Assembly: GCF_006094435.1 (NCBI RefSeq)
Contig: NZ_CP034783.1
Coordinates: 2,817,001 to 2,881,000, forward strand
Source of the DNA: Pseudomonas sp. MPC6
GTDB lineage: Bacteria > Pseudomonadota > Gammaproteobacteria > Pseudomonadales > Pseudomonadaceae
Length of the DNA stretch: 64,000 nt
Direction of reading: 5' to 3'
In this document: positions 8,038 through 17,438 of the stretch, one piece after another
Position numbering within the stretch: position 1 is the first letter of the stretch
Layout of the letters: each line of letters opens with the position of its first letter
Made by a program: the position numbers and the translations under genes
Notes under the pieces: generated by a model
The model's input: only the letters and a program-made list of their open reading frames with translations
Database searches by the model: none
Told to the model about the DNA's origin: nothing

Positions 8038-10212
8038 TCAGCGCTGTTTGAACCGCTGCCGGAATTTGTGCAGCAACGGTTCGGTATAGCCATTGGGTTG
8101 CGCGCCGCCTTCGAACACCAGCGCACACGCCGCCTGGAACGCCAGAGACTGTTCGAAGTCAGGCGCCATGGCGGTGTACAGGGGATCGCCGGCGTTCTGT
8201 TCGTCGACGACCCGGGCCATGCGCTGCAAGATCTCGACAGTCTGGTCCCGGGTGATCACGCCGTGCAGCAGCCAGTTGGCCATGTGCTGGCTGGAAATGC
8301 GCAGGGTCGCGCGGTCTTCCATCAGCCCTACGTTGTGGATATCGGGAACCTTGGAGCAGCCGATGCCTTGTTCGACCCAACGCACCACATACCCCAGCAA
8401 GCCTTGCGCGTTGTTTTCGACCTCCTGGCGAATCTCGTCCGCCGACCAGGATGGCTCGGTCACTACCGGCACGCTGAGCAAGCCCTCCAGCAACGACTGG
8501 CTGACGCCATTGAAATCGGTGTGTTCGAGCTTCTCCTGCACGCCGCGCACCTTGACCTGGTGGTAATGCAGCGCATGCAGGGTCGCGGCGGTTGGCGAAG
8601 GCACCCAGGCGGTGTTGGCGCCGGCTTGCGGGTGGACGACTTTCTGTTTCAGCATGTCGGCCATCCGGTCCGGCATGGCCCACATGCCTTTGCCGATCTG
8701 CGCGCGGCCACGCAGGTTGCAGTCCAGGCCAACCAGCACGTTATTACGCTCGTAGGACTCGATCCACGGCGTGCTTTTCATGTCGCCCTTGCGCAGCATC
8801 GCGCCGGCTTGCATGGCGGTGTGCATCTCGTCACCGGTGCGATCGAGGAAGCCGGTGTTGATGAAGGCGACGCGTGAGGACGCGGCGGCAATGCAGGCCT
8901 TGAGGTTGACGCTGGTGCGGCGCTCTTCGTCCATGATGCCCATTTTCAGGGTGTGGCGTTCGAGCTGCAGCAGGTCTTCGATGCGGCTGAACAACTGCTC
9001 GGCGAAGGCCACTTCGGCTGGGCCGTGCATTTTCGGCTTGACGATGTAGACGCTGCCGGTGCGGGAGTTGCCGCGGCGTTGCAGGTCATGCAGGGCGATC
9101 AGGCTGGTGACGACTCCGTCGAGAATCCCTTCCGGAATTTCCAGCCCGCTTTGGTCGAGAATCGCCGGGCTGGTCATCAAGTGCCCGACGTTGCGGATGA
9201 ACAGCAGTGAACGCCCGTGCAGCTTCAAGGCAGCGCCGTCGGCGGCGGTGTACTCGCGGTCCGGATTCAGCCGGCGGGTGATGGTCTTGCCGTTTTTCTG
9301 CAGGTCCTCTTGCAGGTCGCCCTTCATCAGGCCCAGCCAATTGCGGTAGACCTGCACCTTGTCGTCGGCGTCGACCGCCGCCACCGAGTCTTCGCAATCG
9401 ATGATGGTCGAGAGCGCCGCCTCCAGCAGCAGGTCCTTGACCCCGGCAGTGTCGGCCTGACCGATGACGCTTTGCCGGTCGATCTGGATCTCCACGTGCA
9501 GGTCATTGTTTTTCAGCAGGATGGCCACCGGGTCGGCCAGCGGGCCCTGGAAGCCGATGTATTGCGCGGCGTCGGCCAGACCGGTCAGGCTGCCATCGTT
9601 CAAGGTGGCCTGCAGGGTCCCGTTTTCGATCAGGTAACGAGTCACCGCAGCATGGGAGCCGCTGTTCAAGGGAAAAGCCTGGTCGAGGAACGCCCGGGCA
9701 AACGCGATGACTTTCGAGCCGCGCACGGGATTGTAGGTACGGCCGGGTTCAGCGCCGTAGTCATGGGAAATCACGTCGGTGCCATAGAGTGCGTCGTACA
9801 ACGATCCCCAGCGCGCATTGGCGGCATTGAGTGCATAACGCGCGTTGACGGCCGGGACCACCAGTTGCGGTCCGGCCTGCAAGCTGATTTCCGTATCGAC
9901 GTTGGCGGTGCTGACCTTGACCTCAGCCGGTGGCGTTTGCAGGTAACCGATGCCGCTGAGGAAATCGCGATAGGCCTGCATGTCGCTCACCGGTCCCGGG
10001 TGGGCGCGGTGCCAGGTATCCAGTTCGGCTTGCAGGCGATCCCGTTCGGCCAGCAGCGCGCGGTTTTGCGGCGCCAGTTCATGCACCAGCGCGGCGAATC
10101 CACCCCAGAATGCCTGCGGGTCCAGACCGGTGCCCGGCAGCACGTCCACCTCAACGAAACGTTGCAGGACGGGCGCGACCCTGAGGCCTTGGCAGTTGAC
10201 GAAATCGGTCAC
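8038..10212 (-). CDS. glcB: Malate synthase G
   Basis: 724 aa, the usual size of malate synthase G, which condenses glyoxylate and acetyl-CoA to malate. Typical stretches include [19 protein letters not shown], the catalytic region [19 protein letters not shown] and [14 protein letters not shown], and the C-terminal [16 protein letters not shown]. The start is GTG with GGAGAT seven bases upstream. It is the last gene of glcDEFGB and uses the glyoxylate made by GlcDEF. The stop codon abuts the REP array. Confidence 0.97.
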   Translation of the reverse strand: MTDFVNCQGLRVAPVLQRFVEVDVLPGTGLDPQAFWGGFAALVHELAPQNRALLAERDRLQAELDTWHRAHPGPVSDMQAYRDFLSGIGYLQTPPAEVKVSTANVDTEISLQAGPQLVVPAVNARYALNAANARWGSLYDALYGTDVISHDYGAEPGRTYNPVRGSKVIAFARAFLDQAFPLNSGSHAAVTRYLIENGTLQATLNDGSLTGLADAAQYIGFQGPLADPVAILLKNNDLHVEIQIDRQSVIGQADTAGVKDLLLEAALSTIIDCEDSVAAVDADDKVQVYRNWLGLMKGDLQEDLQKNGKTITRRLNPDREYTAADGAALKLHGRSLLFIRNVGHLMTSPAILDQSGLEIPEGILDGVVTSLIALHDLQRRGNSRTGSVYIVKPKMHGPAEVAFAEQLFSRIEDLLQLERHTLKMGIMDEERRTSVNLKACIAAASSRVAFINTGFLDRTGDEMHTAMQAGAMLRKGDMKSTPWIESYERNNVLVGLDCNLRGRAQIGKGMWAMPDRMADMLKQKVVHPQAGANTAWVPSPTAATLHALHYHQVKVRGVQEKLEHTDFNGVSQSLLEGLLSVPVVTEPSWSADEIRQEVENNAQGLLGYVVRWVEQGIGCSKVPDIHNVGLMEDRATLRISSQHMANWLLHGVITRDQTVEILQRMARVVDEQNAGDPLYTAMAPDFEQSLAFQAACALVFEGGAQPNGYTEPLLHKFRQRFKQR

Positions 10213-10267
10213 TTTTTACATCTCCATCACACACTGTTTATCGAGCGCGAACAGCGCCCGGCTCAAT

Positions 10268-10669
10268 TCAGTTCAGGCATTGCGCCCCGGCCTTGGCCAC
10301 CTGCGCATCCTGCTCGGCCTTGACCCCGGACACCCCGACGGCACCGATGACCTGGCCGTCGACGATGATCGGCACACCGCCTTCCAGGGAGGTCAGCAGG
10401 GGCGCTGACAGGAAGGCGTGGCGTCCACCGTTGACCATCTCTTCGTAGCCTTTGGACTCGCGCCGACCCAGGGCCGAAGTGCGGGCTTTTTCGGTGGCGA
10501 TGTAGGCGCCGATCGGGGCGCAACCGTCGAGGCGTTCGAGGGCCAGCGGGTGACCGCCGTCGTCGACGATCGCGATGGTCACGGCCCACTGGTTGTTCTG
10601 GGCTTCGGTGCGGGCGGCAGCGAGGATCTGGCTGACTTCGGTCTGACTCAGTACGGCTTTGCTTTTCAT
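10268..10669 (-). CDS. glcG: GlcG-type heme-binding-like protein of the glycolate operon
   Basis: 133 aa, GlcG/HbpS family (IAIVDDGGHPLALERLDG, GGVPIIVDGQVIGAVGVSG). The biochemical role in glycolate use is not settled; relatives bind heme or cobalamin-type ligands. The start MKSKAVLSQ was chosen because GGAGAATTAT lies directly before it. The longer in-frame ORF reaches back into glcF without a ribosome site. It lies 19 bp after glcF and 55 bp before glcB. Confidence 0.92.
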   Translation of the reverse strand: MKSKAVLSQTEVSQILAAARTEAQNNQWAVTIAIVDDGGHPLALERLDGCAPIGAYIATEKARTSALGRRESKGYEEMVNGGRHAFLSAPLLTSLEGGVPIIVDGQVIGAVGVSGVKAEQDAQVAKAGAQCLN

Positions 10670-10688
10670 ATAATTCTCCAGGGTTGGG

Positions 10689-11906
10689 TTAAGGCAATGC
10701 GGCTTCGACCAGTTCGATCCAGTGCCTGACCGGGGTTCGGCCCGCACCGTCGAGGTGCGACTGACAGCCGATATTGGCGGTGACGATGACGTCGGGATGT
10801 CCGCTTTCCAGGGCATTGAGCTTGTTGTCGCGCAGTTGCCGGGACAGTTCGGGTTGGGTCACTGAATAGGTGCCCGCGGAGCCGCAGCACAGGTGGCCGT
10901 CGGGCACGGAGGTGAGGTTGAAGCCCAGGCGGGTCAGGATGGCCTCGACCGCGCCACCGAGTTTCTGTGCGTGCTGCAAGGTGCAGGGGCAATGAAACGC
11001 CAGGCGCTGGTCGCTGTGCACGCCAAGCTTTTCCAGCGGCTCGTCGCGCAGCACTTCGACCAGGTCCTTGGCCAGGGCGCTGACCTTTTTCGCCTTCTCG
11101 GCATAGGCCGGGTCGGCGCTGAGCAGGTGCCCGTAGTCCTTGATGAAGGCGCCGCAACCGCTGGCGGTTTGCACAATGGCTTCGGCGCCGTTTTCAATGC
11201 TTGGCCACCAGGCGTCGATGTTGCGCCGGGCGCGATCGAGGCCGGCGGCCTGGGCGTCGAGGTGATAATCCACGGCGCCGCAGCAGCCTGCTTCGCGGGT
11301 TGCGGTGACGCTGATTCCCAGTCGATCCAGGACTCGCGCGGTGGCCGCGTTGGTATTGGGCGACAGGCTCGGCTGCACGCAGCCTTCGAGCATCAGTACC
11401 TGCCGGGCGTGGCGGGTGACCGGGCGCGGCTTGGCCGGGTAAACGCGGCGCGGCAGCTTGGCCTGCAAAGCAGTGGGCAGCAACGCGCGGAACACCTGGC
11501 CGCTGCTCACTAGCGCCTTGAACAGTCGCGGATTGGGCACGACGCCGCGCAAGCCTTCGCGCAACAGACGCTGGTCGATCGAACGCGGCACGGCGGCATC
11601 GACCACCGCGCGGCCGATGTCGAGCAAGTTGTGGTAGTCGACACCGGAAGGGCAGGTGGTTTCACAGTTACGGCAGGACAGGCAGCGATCCAGGTGCTGT
11701 TGGGTTTTCCGGGTGACTTCGTTGCCTTCCAGCACCTGCTTGATCAGGTAGATGCGCCCCCGGGGGCCATCCAGTTCATCGCCGAGCAACTGATAGGTCG
11801 GGCAGGTGGCATTGCAGAAACCGCAGTGCACGCAGGTGCGCAGGATGCTTTCGGCTTCTTCGGCGCGGGGCAGTTGGCGGGCCTTTTCGCTCAAGGTGGT
11901 CTGCAT
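10689..11906 (-). CDS. glcF: Glycolate oxidase iron-sulfur subunit
   Basis: 405 aa. Two 4Fe-4S ferredoxin motifs are present: CVHCGFCNATCP at about residues 26-37 and CLSCRNCETTCP at about 77-88. Two cysteine-rich CCG domains follow (EAGCCGAVDYHL and HLCCGSAGTYSV). It passes electrons from the flavin subunits GlcD and GlcE to the respiratory chain at the inner membrane face. It starts 3 bp after the glcE stop. Confidence 0.96.
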   Translation of the reverse strand: MQTTLSEKARQLPRAEEAESILRTCVHCGFCNATCPTYQLLGDELDGPRGRIYLIKQVLEGNEVTRKTQQHLDRCLSCRNCETTCPSGVDYHNLLDIGRAVVDAAVPRSIDQRLLREGLRGVVPNPRLFKALVSSGQVFRALLPTALQAKLPRRVYPAKPRPVTRHARQVLMLEGCVQPSLSPNTNAATARVLDRLGISVTATREAGCCGAVDYHLDAQAAGLDRARRNIDAWWPSIENGAEAIVQTASGCGAFIKDYGHLLSADPAYAEKAKKVSALAKDLVEVLRDEPLEKLGVHSDQRLAFHCPCTLQHAQKLGGAVEAILTRLGFNLTSVPDGHLCCGSAGTYSVTQPELSRQLRDNKLNALESGHPDVIVTANIGCQSHLDGAGRTPVRHWIELVEAALP

Positions 11907-11909
11907 GGG

Positions 11910-12974
11910 TCAAAGCTCCGCGTACAGGCGACCGGGGTTGAAGATGCCCCGGGGATCGAGTTGCCGCTTGAGGCTGCGGTGGTAACGCAGCAGTGCCTCC
12001 GGCAGCGGCTGGAACGGGCTGTCGACCAGACCGTGGCTGTAGCAGGTCACATGCCCGCCGACCTCTTCGACGATCGAGCGGATGAACGAGGCTTCGGCAT
12101 CGGATTTGAGCCAGCGCTGTGCGCCGCCCCAATCGATCAGCTGCCGGCCGGGCAGGGACAGTCGAGGGGTGTTGTGCGGCACCGACAGACGCCACAGTGG
12201 CTGGTCCTCGTCGAAGAAACTCAAGCGATGTTCGTTGAGGTCCGCCCAATAAGAAGCCTCCAGCACCTCGCCACCCAAGCGGTCATGGGCGGCCGCCACC
12301 GAGCCTTCGCCACCCTCGAGCCGCAGGTGCAGGCGCTGGCCGTCGTGACAGGCAGCGCTGATCGGCAGCGGTTGCTGGCCCCATTCCGCCAGGCGCAACA
12401 GGGCGCGATCGCTGTCCATGTCGAGGCTGATGCTCAAGCATTGCCGCGGTTTGGGCAGGACCTTGAGCGAGACTTCGGTGATCACGCCCAGGGCGCCGTA
12501 GCTGCCGGCCATCAGGCGCGACAGGTCGTAGCCGGCGACGTTCTTCATCACTTCGCCACCGAATCGCAAATGCTTGCCGAGCCCGGTGATGACCCGGGTG
12601 CCGAGCACGAAGTCCCGCACCGAGCCGGACCAGGGACGGCGCGGTCCCGACAGCCCGCTGGCGATCATGCCCCCCACGGTGGCGTCGTCGCCGAAGGATG
12701 GCGGTTCGCAGGGCAGCATCTGCTGCGCCGCGTCCAGCACTTGCGCGAGTTCGGCCAATGGTGTGCCGCAGCGGACGGTGATCACCAGTTCGGTCGGGTC
12801 GTAGCTGACGATGCCCCGGTGCGAGCGCGTGTCGAGCACTTCCCCGGCGACGATGCGCCCCAGGAACGCCTTGCTGTTGGAACCCTGAATGCGCAGCGGC
12901 GTGGCGTTTTGCAAAGCCTGGTTGACTTGTTCCAACAGGGTGCCGCTGTCATCCATATCGTGTTCGCCAAGCAT
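11910..12974 (-). CDS. glcE: Glycolate oxidase FAD-binding subunit
   Basis: 354 aa with an FAD-binding type 4 fold: EPPSFGDDATVGGMIASGLS is the pyrophosphate loop and NVAGYDLSRLMAGSYGALG a conserved contact. Shorter than GlcD, as expected for the second flavin subunit. The ATG overlaps the glcD stop by one base (TGATG), so translation is coupled. It ends 3 bp before glcF. Confidence 0.96.
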   Translation of the reverse strand: MLGEHDMDDSGTLLEQVNQALQNATPLRIQGSNSKAFLGRIVAGEVLDTRSHRGIVSYDPTELVITVRCGTPLAELAQVLDAAQQMLPCEPPSFGDDATVGGMIASGLSGPRRPWSGSVRDFVLGTRVITGLGKHLRFGGEVMKNVAGYDLSRLMAGSYGALGVITEVSLKVLPKPRQCLSISLDMDSDRALLRLAEWGQQPLPISAACHDGQRLHLRLEGGEGSVAAAHDRLGGEVLEASYWADLNEHRLSFFDEDQPLWRLSVPHNTPRLSLPGRQLIDWGGAQRWLKSDAEASFIRSIVEEVGGHVTCYSHGLVDSPFQPLPEALLRYHRSLKRQLDPRGIFNPGRLYAEL

Positions 12975-14473
12975 CAGAAACGCTCCAGTTCAGGGAAGGG
13001 CATCTGCCCCATGTGCACGTGCATGGCGCCAAACTCGGCGCAGCGGTGCAGCGTCGGAATGTTCTTGCCGGGGTTGAGCAAGCCACTGGGATCGAAGGCG
13101 GCTTTGACGGCATGGAACAGGGTCAGCTCATCGCTGTTGAATTGCGCACACATCTGATTGATCTTCTCGCGACCCACACCGTGTTCGCCGGTAATGCTGC
13201 CGCCGACTTTCACGCACAATTCGAGGATCTTGCCGCCCAGGGCTTCGGCGCGATCGAGTTCGCCGGGTTGGTTGGCATCGAACAGAATCAACGGGTGCAT
13301 GTTGCCGTCACCGGCATGGAACACGTTGGCCACCCGCAGGTCGTACTCGGCTGACAACGCGGCAATGGCTTGCAGCACGCCGGGCAGTTCGCGACGCGGG
13401 ATGGTGCCGTCCATGCAGTAATAATCCGGGGAGAGCCGGCCCACCGCCGGGAACGCATTCTTGCGCCCGGCCCAGAAGCGCACCCGTTCGGCCTCGTCTT
13501 TAGCCAGGCGCACTTCGGTGGCGCCGGCCTGTTCCAGCACCTGGCGCACGCGGTCGCAGTCGTCGTGGACGTCGGCTTCGACGCCATCGAGTTCACACAG
13601 CAGTATGGCTTCGGCATCCACCGGATAGCCGGCGTGGATGAAGTCTTCGGCGGCGCGGATGGCCAGGTTGTCCATCATTTCCAGGCCGCCGGGGATGATG
13701 CCGGCGGCAATGATGTCACCCACGGCGCGCCCGGCCTTTTCTACCGAGTCGAACGCCGCCAGCAGCACCTTGGCGGTCTGCGGTTTGGGCAGCAGCTTGA
13801 CCGTGACTTCGGTGATCACCCCGAGCATGCCTTCGGAGCCGGTGAACAGTGCCAGCAGATCGAACCCCGGCGAGTCGAGGGCGTTCGACCCCAGGCTCAG
13901 GTGCTCGCCATCGACGGTGAGGATGTCGACCTTGAGCAGGTTGTGCACGGTCAGCCCGTACTTCAGGCAATGCACGCCACCGGCGTTTTCCGCGACGTTG
14001 CCGCCGATGGAGCAGGCGATCTGCGAGGAAGGGTCCGGCGCGTAGTACAGGCCGAACGGTGCCGCCGCCTGGGAAATCGCCAGGTTGCGCACCCCCGGCT
14101 GGACCCGGGCGGTGCGGGCGGCAGGGTCGATGTGCAGGATGTTGTTGAAGCGCGCCATCACCAGCAGCACGCCCTTTTCCAGGGGCAACGCACCGCCGGA
14201 CAAACCGGTGCCGGCGCCGCGGGCGACCACCGGGACCTGCAGTTCGTGGCAGACACGCAGCACGCCTTGCACCTCGTCGAGGTGACGTGGCAGCACCACC
14301 AGCATCGGCGTGGTGCGATAGGCAGAGAGTCCGTCGCATTCGTACGGCTTGAGTTCTTCGCGCTGATGCAGGATTTCCAGATCCGGCAAGCGCGTTTGCA
14401 GCGCCTGGATCAGTGCGGCCCTGTCGACATCAGGCAAGACACCGTCGACGCGTTCATCGTAGAGGATGTTCAT
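12974..14473 (-). CDS. glcD: Glycolate oxidase subunit GlcD (FAD-linked)
   Basis: 499 aa. The FAD-binding type 4 domain (VVARGAGTGLSGGALPLEKG) lies at about residues 80-105, and a C-terminal FAD-oxidase domain ends with GSITGEHGVGREKINQM. It oxidises glycolate (and D-lactate weakly) to glyoxylate with GlcE and GlcF. First gene of glcDEFGB, transcribed away from glcC across an intergenic region with two GntR-type operators. Confidence 0.97.
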   Translation of the reverse strand: MNILYDERVDGVLPDVDRAALIQALQTRLPDLEILHQREELKPYECDGLSAYRTTPMLVVLPRHLDEVQGVLRVCHELQVPVVARGAGTGLSGGALPLEKGVLLVMARFNNILHIDPAARTARVQPGVRNLAISQAAAPFGLYYAPDPSSQIACSIGGNVAENAGGVHCLKYGLTVHNLLKVDILTVDGEHLSLGSNALDSPGFDLLALFTGSEGMLGVITEVTVKLLPKPQTAKVLLAAFDSVEKAGRAVGDIIAAGIIPGGLEMMDNLAIRAAEDFIHAGYPVDAEAILLCELDGVEADVHDDCDRVRQVLEQAGATEVRLAKDEAERVRFWAGRKNAFPAVGRLSPDYYCMDGTIPRRELPGVLQAIAALSAEYDLRVANVFHAGDGNMHPLILFDANQPGELDRAEALGGKILELCVKVGGSITGEHGVGREKINQMCAQFNSDELTLFHAVKAAFDPSGLLNPGKNIPTLHRCAEFGAMHVHMGQMPFPELERF

Positions 14474-14576
14474 AGGCGGTTCACGGCACTCGGTTGTTTT
14501 TATTAGAACCCTGTTTGCGGATAACGCTCACTTGCATCATTGGCCCGAGGCGGTCTACTGTCTATGCGTTGTTTGA

Positions 14577-14589
14577 CTGGTCGAACCAG
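14577..14589. promoter_or_regulatory. Candidate GlcC operator 1
   Basis: CTGGTCGAACCAG is a perfect palindrome apart from its centre. It fits the FadR-subfamily GntR pattern TNGTNNNACNA and lies about 105 bp upstream of glcD and 120 bp upstream of glcC, where GlcC would act on both promoters. Confidence 0.75.
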
Positions 14590-14683
14590 TTTTTTATTCG
14601 AAATTCCCCGTAATGTCTGAAAAACACTCTATAAAACATCAGCTTATAAGTGTGTCTGCGGGAGTCTGATTAAGTTTGTGCAG

Positions 14684-14696
14684 CTGGTCATACCAG
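14684..14696. promoter_or_regulatory. Candidate GlcC operator 2
   Basis: CTGGTCATACCAG shares the TGGT-N3-ACCA core with the site at 14577 and ends 11 bases before the glcC start, overlapping the region of its ribosome site. Binding there should repress glcC itself. The spacing between the two sites is 107 bp. Confidence 0.72.
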
Positions 14697-14707
14697 TTGG
14701 AGAGTTA

Positions 14708-15475
14708 ATGGAAAACCCAGGAACGAGTCGTAACCCGCAAGTCGCGGACGTGGTTTGTGAGCGCATCGAACGGCTGATCGTCGACGGGGTGCTCAAGACC
14801 GGGCAGCTATTGCCGTCGGAGCGGCGCCTGACGGAAAAACTCGGCGTCTCGCGCACGGCACTGCGCGAAGGGCTGAAGCTGTTGCGCGCCCGCGGCATTA
14901 TCCGGACCGAACAGGGCAAGGGCTCATTCGTCGCCGACCTTTCCGGTCACGGTGGGGTATCGCCGCTGATGCACCTGTTCAGCTCGCAGCCACGCACCCT
15001 TTATGATCTGTTCGAAGTGCGCAGCCTGCTCGAGGGCGAATCCGCGCGCCTGGCGGCCTTGCGCGGCACCGACGCCGACTTTGTCCTGATCACTCGTGCG
15101 TATGAGGCATTGATCGATGCTCATAACCATCCGCTGCAAGCGAGCGACCATGCCCGGCTCGATCATGCGTTTCACCTGGCCATCTGCGAGGCTTCGCACA
15201 ACCCGGTGCTGGTGCAGACCTTGCGCTCGCTGACCGACTTGCTGCTCAACACGGTGTTTGCCTCGGTCAACAACCTCTACCACCGCGAACCGCAAAAGCG
15301 CCAGATCGACCGCCACCACGCGCGACTCTACAACGCTGTGACCGGGCGCATGCCGGAGCAGGCGCGCAAGGCGGCCATCGCGCATATCCAGAGCCTGTGC
15401 GACAACCTCAAGGAAATCGAAGGCGAGGAGCAACGGCTGGTCCGGGCCACGCTACGGCTGGAGGGGTGGACCTGA
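14708..15475 (+). CDS. glcC: GntR/FadR-family regulator of the glycolate operon
   Basis: 255 aa, matching GlcC length. It has an N-terminal winged helix (QLLPSERRLTEKLGVSRTALREGLKLLRARGII) at about residues 15-70 and a C-terminal FCD ligand domain (LFEVRSLLEGESARLAA, then DHARLDHAFHLAICEASHN). It senses glycolate or glyoxylate in E. coli. The start MENPGTSRN was preferred to an ATG-less upstream extension because TTGGAGAGTTA precedes it. The stop overlaps the start of the next LysR gene. Confidence 0.92.
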   Translation: MENPGTSRNPQVADVVCERIERLIVDGVLKTGQLLPSERRLTEKLGVSRTALREGLKLLRARGIIRTEQGKGSFVADLSGHGGVSPLMHLFSSQPRTLYDLFEVRSLLEGESARLAALRGTDADFVLITRAYEALIDAHNHPLQASDHARLDHAFHLAICEASHNPVLVQTLRSLTDLLLNTVFASVNNLYHREPQKRQIDRHHARLYNAVTGRMPEQARKAAIAHIQSLCDNLKEIEGEEQRLVRATLRLEGWT

Positions 15476-16386
15476 TGCAGCACCTGGATCACTTGTCCCT
15501 GCACCTGTTCATCCTGGTCTGCGACGAAGGCACCATCGCCCGGGCCAGTGAGCGAGCCTTCCTCGCACCCTCGGCCGTCAGCAAGCGCATTTCCGACATC
15601 GAGGCGCGCTTCGGCACGCCGTTGCTCAAGCGCAGCAAGCGTGGGGTCGAACCGACGCCGGCAGGGCTGGCGTTGCTGCGGCATGCGCGGTCACTGACCC
15701 GGGCGATGGAACGGCTCGACAGCGAACTCGGCGAATACGCCGAAGGGGCCCGCGGGCATGTGCGGGTCCTGGCGAACGTCTCGTCAATCATGGAGTTTCT
15801 GCCGGAGGAACTCTCCGCTTTCATGCTGGACAACCCGCGAATCCAGGCCGACATCGAAGAGCGTTTCAGCCCCGATGTCGTGCGCGGGGTGGCCGAGGGC
15901 AATGCCGACCTGGGCATCTGCCGGCGCTCGATGGCCGTGGGCGACCTGGAATTTTTGCCTTACCGTCAGGACCACCTCGCAGTCGTGGTGAGCGCGAGTC
16001 ATCCCTTGGCCGATCGCAGCCGCATTGCCTTCGAAGAGACGCTGGACTTCGATCATCTGGGGTTGTCGGCCTTCGCCACCCTCAATACCTTCATGCGCGA
16101 AGACGCGTCCAGGCATGGCCGGGAGCTGCGTTTCCGCTCCTATGTCTCGTCATTCGATGCCGCGTTCCGCCTGGTGCAGTTCGGCCTGGGACTGGCGGTG
16201 TTCCCGCTGGAAGCGGTGGCGCGCTACGCGCAACTGTTCGACCTGCGCATCATCCCCCTGACCGACGATTGGGCGCTGGGCGAGTTTGTGATCTGCGTGC
16301 GCGATCGTGAGGCCTTGTCACTGTCGGCGCGTCGATTGCTCGACCATCTGCTGTTGCGTGCACCGCCGCGCCAATCGCCGCTCTGA
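15475..16386 (+). CDS. LysR-family transcriptional regulator
   Basis: 303 aa. N-terminal helix-turn-helix (FLAPSAVSKRISDIEARFGTPL) and a substrate-binding domain with RGVAEGNADLGIC and QFGLGLAVFPLEAVARY. The start is the ATG in TGATG overlapping the glcC stop, with GGAGGGG upstream, so it is translated with glcC. By position it is likelier to control the following HMG-CoA-lyase/CoA-transferase operon. A hairpin covers its stop codon. The ligand is unknown. Confidence 0.9.
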   Translation: MQHLDHLSLHLFILVCDEGTIARASERAFLAPSAVSKRISDIEARFGTPLLKRSKRGVEPTPAGLALLRHARSLTRAMERLDSELGEYAEGARGHVRVLANVSSIMEFLPEELSAFMLDNPRIQADIEERFSPDVVRGVAEGNADLGICRRSMAVGDLEFLPYRQDHLAVVVSASHPLADRSRIAFEETLDFDHLGLSAFATLNTFMREDASRHGRELRFRSYVSSFDAAFRLVQFGLGLAVFPLEAVARYAQLFDLRIIPLTDDWALGEFVICVRDREALSLSARRLLDHLLLRAPPRQSPL

Positions 16387-16411
16387 TCCATCGCGGTTGA
16401 CGATGGATCAG
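16383..16411. terminator. Hairpin over the LysR stop codon
   Basis: CTGATCCATCG and CGATGGATCAG are perfect 11-bp arms around a 7-base loop, and include the TGA stop. No T-run follows on either strand, so it may be an mRNA-stabilising or Rho-linked hairpin rather than a classical terminator. Confidence 0.5.
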
Positions 16412-16486
16412 GCCGTGAATCACGTCTTTTCAGCGTCGCGCTGTCTCTCTAGTCTGGGCCTGTGCTTCAGCCTGTGAGAGAACTTC

Positions 16487-17416
16487 ATGACAACAATAAC
16501 GATCAACGAAGTCGGCATGCGCGATGGTTTGCAGAGCCTGCAAGCCATCATGCCCACCAACGCCAAGCGCCATTGGATCGACGCGGCCTATGCCGCCGGC
16601 GTGCGCCACATGGAAGTCGCGTCCTTCGTGCCGGCCAGACTGTTGCCGCAAATGGCCGATGCCAGGGAAGTGGTGGCCCATGCCTTGAGTTACCCCGACC
16701 TGGTGGTCTCGGTCCTGGCGCCGAACCTGCGCGGCTGCCGCGACGCACTGGAATCCGGCGCGCACCGCATCATCGCGCCGGTCTCGGTCAGCGCCGCCCA
16801 TAGCCTGGCCAATGTCCGGCGCACCCCGCTGGAAATGGTCGAGGAGCTGGCGCGGATGTGCCGGTTGCGGACCGAGATGGGCTTGCACAGGGTTCAGCTG
16901 ATTGCCGGAATGTCGGTCGCCTTCGGCTGCACCCGCCAGGGCGATGTGCCGCTGAGCGACCTCTGCGAGTTGACCGGCCACGTGCTTGAAGCCGGTTGCG
17001 ATCTGGTGTCCCTCGGCGACACCACCGGCTACGCCAATCCCGGCCAGGTGGCGACCACCTTGCAGGCGATTCGCGCCATTGCCGGCGACAAGCTCAGGGC
17101 CGCGCATTTCCACGACACCCGCGGCCTGGCGCTCGCCAACAGCCTGGTGGCGGTGCAGCAAGGCATCACCGAACTCGATGCGTCCCTGGCCGGGCTGGGC
17201 GGCTGCCCGTTTGCCCCCGGTGCGTCCGGCAACACCGTGACCGAAGACCTGGTGTTCATGCTGCAAAGCATGGGCTACGACACCGGCATCGACCTGGCCG
17301 CCCTGATCGCCTCACGGCAGGTGCTGCGCGATGCCTTGCCCGACGAAGCCCTGTACGGCTGCATCGCCCGCGCCGGCCTGCCGCTCAATTACACCCCGGC
17401 CGCCAGCCGCGCCTGA
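16487..17416 (+). CDS. HMG-CoA lyase family enzyme (HMG-CoA or citramalyl-CoA lyase)
   Basis: 309 aa, a TIM-barrel of the HMGL-like family. Motifs: INEVGMRDGLQS at residue 6 (catalytic Arg-Asp), ASFVPARLLPQMAD, GMSVAFGCTRQGDV, AHFHDTRGLALAN (metal-binding His-x-His) and GLGGCPFAPGASGN, which holds the catalytic Cys of HMG-CoA lyases. HMG-CoA lyase gives acetyl-CoA and acetoacetate. A Chloroflexus relative paired with a class III CoA-transferase cleaves R-citramalyl-CoA to acetyl-CoA and pyruvate, so the pairing with the next gene leaves both substrates open. 22 bp separate it from the CoA-transferase. Confidence 0.88.
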   Translation: MTTITINEVGMRDGLQSLQAIMPTNAKRHWIDAAYAAGVRHMEVASFVPARLLPQMADAREVVAHALSYPDLVVSVLAPNLRGCRDALESGAHRIIAPVSVSAAHSLANVRRTPLEMVEELARMCRLRTEMGLHRVQLIAGMSVAFGCTRQGDVPLSDLCELTGHVLEAGCDLVSLGDTTGYANPGQVATTLQAIRAIAGDKLRAAHFHDTRGLALANSLVAVQQGITELDASLAGLGGCPFAPGASGNTVTEDLVFMLQSMGYDTGIDLAALIASRQVLRDALPDEALYGCIARAGLPLNYTPAASRA

Positions 17417-17438
17417 ACCTGTGACGAGGAAAACAATA

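Noticed and set aside
7229..8128. Several overlapping ORFs with repeated VGAGLPAKAA and SLASQLL text
   Set aside because: They are translations of the REP array; the repeated peptides follow the DNA repeat and have no start signals.
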